From contig NZ_CP012333.1 in the NCBI RefSeq assembly GCF_001263205.1, positions 6,004,501-6,068,500 on the forward strand: a stretch of 64,000 nt of DNA, given 5' to 3'. Under the pieces are notes generated by a model. The model did not search any database, was not told the DNA's origin, and saw nothing but the letters and a program-made list of their open reading frames with translations. Shown in pieces: positions 63,844 to 64,000 of the stretch. Both the position numbers and the translations under genes were made by a program. This stretch comes from Labilithrix luteola. Its GTDB lineage: Bacteria; Myxococcota_A; Polyangia; Polyangiales; Polyangiaceae. Numbering within the stretch: the first letter of the stretch is position 1; each line of letters begins with the position of its first letter.

Positions 63844-64000
63844 ATGACGCAACCGATGGCCGTAGGTGCACGAACGCCGACCCGAGCAGCGCGTGGTGCA
63901 GACCTACGCGCTGCACCCCATTCGCGTGTTGCGCGAGGCCCCGGCTTTCGCGCGTGGCGTTTCGCGTCGTGCATGTTGCTCGCGCTCGTCATCGAAGCGT
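63844..64000 (+). CDS. Possible gene start running off the window
   Basis: An ATG at 63844 opens a frame that is still open at the window end. It has an Arg/Ala-rich 40-residue lead and then a hydrophobic stretch (FASCMLLALVIEA). Too short to identify, and it may not be coding. Confidence 0.2.
   Translation, partial: MTQPMAVGARTPTRAARGADLRAAPHSRVARGPGFRAWRFASCMLLALVIEA

Overview
The window looks like chromosomal DNA of a large-genome myxobacterium (Myxococcota, probably Polyangiales/Sorangiineae-like). The evidence is very high GC, a MYXO-CTERM sorting tail at 3930-4004, a 1,899-residue Ser/Thr kinase-ATPase-histidine kinase hybrid, and the density of secreted proteins: about 25 of roughly 48 genes carry a lipoprotein signal peptide, often followed by Asp/Ala/Gly/Ser-rich linkers and Cys-rich modules. 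No tRNA, rRNA, CRISPR array, phage or transposase gene was seen.

Layout. 1-4004: the end of an ECF sigma factor gene, its overlapping membrane-anchored TPR partner, a PNGase F-like lipoprotein, and a Cys-rich MYXO-CTERM protein whose tail is broken by a one-base slip in a G run. 4082-6299: an L-type-lectin-like lipoprotein, a decayed merR gene, a MerR-type promoter and a quinone-oxidoreductase-like gene. 6248-8067: a GAF-STAS / V4R sensor pair. 8068-13089: a gene-poor gap, then HAD-like, nucleosidase-like and GH44 lipoproteins. 13090-22405: a barrel-like protein and a seven-gene sigma-factor operon encoding Cys-rich, beta-propeller, RCC1 and IgGFc-binding-like surface lipoproteins. 22609-25947: CFA-type methyltransferase/TetR and truncated haemoglobin/cyclase pairs.

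26473-36750: a GH64 glucanase, a CxxCH-lipoprotein/DUF1501 pair and three large lipoproteins. 36977-46981: an NTF2-like protein, a four-helix membrane protein opposite an AraC regulator, the giant hybrid kinase, and a divergent response regulator/GH15 pair. 47037-54940: five more secreted lipoproteins and a sulfatase. 55237-59798: a ferritin-like lipoprotein, an aldo/keto reductase divergent from a MerR regulator through two mirrored 19-bp-spacer promoters, and an alpha/beta-hydrolase-nitrilase fusion. 59850-64000: ricin-B, RCC1 and NHL-like lipoproteins.

Two unannotated repeat families run through the window. One is a roughly 245-bp MITE-like element (25983-26228 and 52438-52680) with about 20-bp terminal inverted repeats, nested long inverted repeats and 9-10 bp target duplications. 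The other is a 90-137 bp double-hairpin repeat with five copies (5176, 12943, 37355, 44477, 55193), mostly placed just upstream of start codons. These repeats, the sigma-factor surface operon, the G-run MYXO-CTERM break and the mirrored MerR promoters are the observations most worth following up. All functional assignments come from reading motifs in the sequence; no database search was run.
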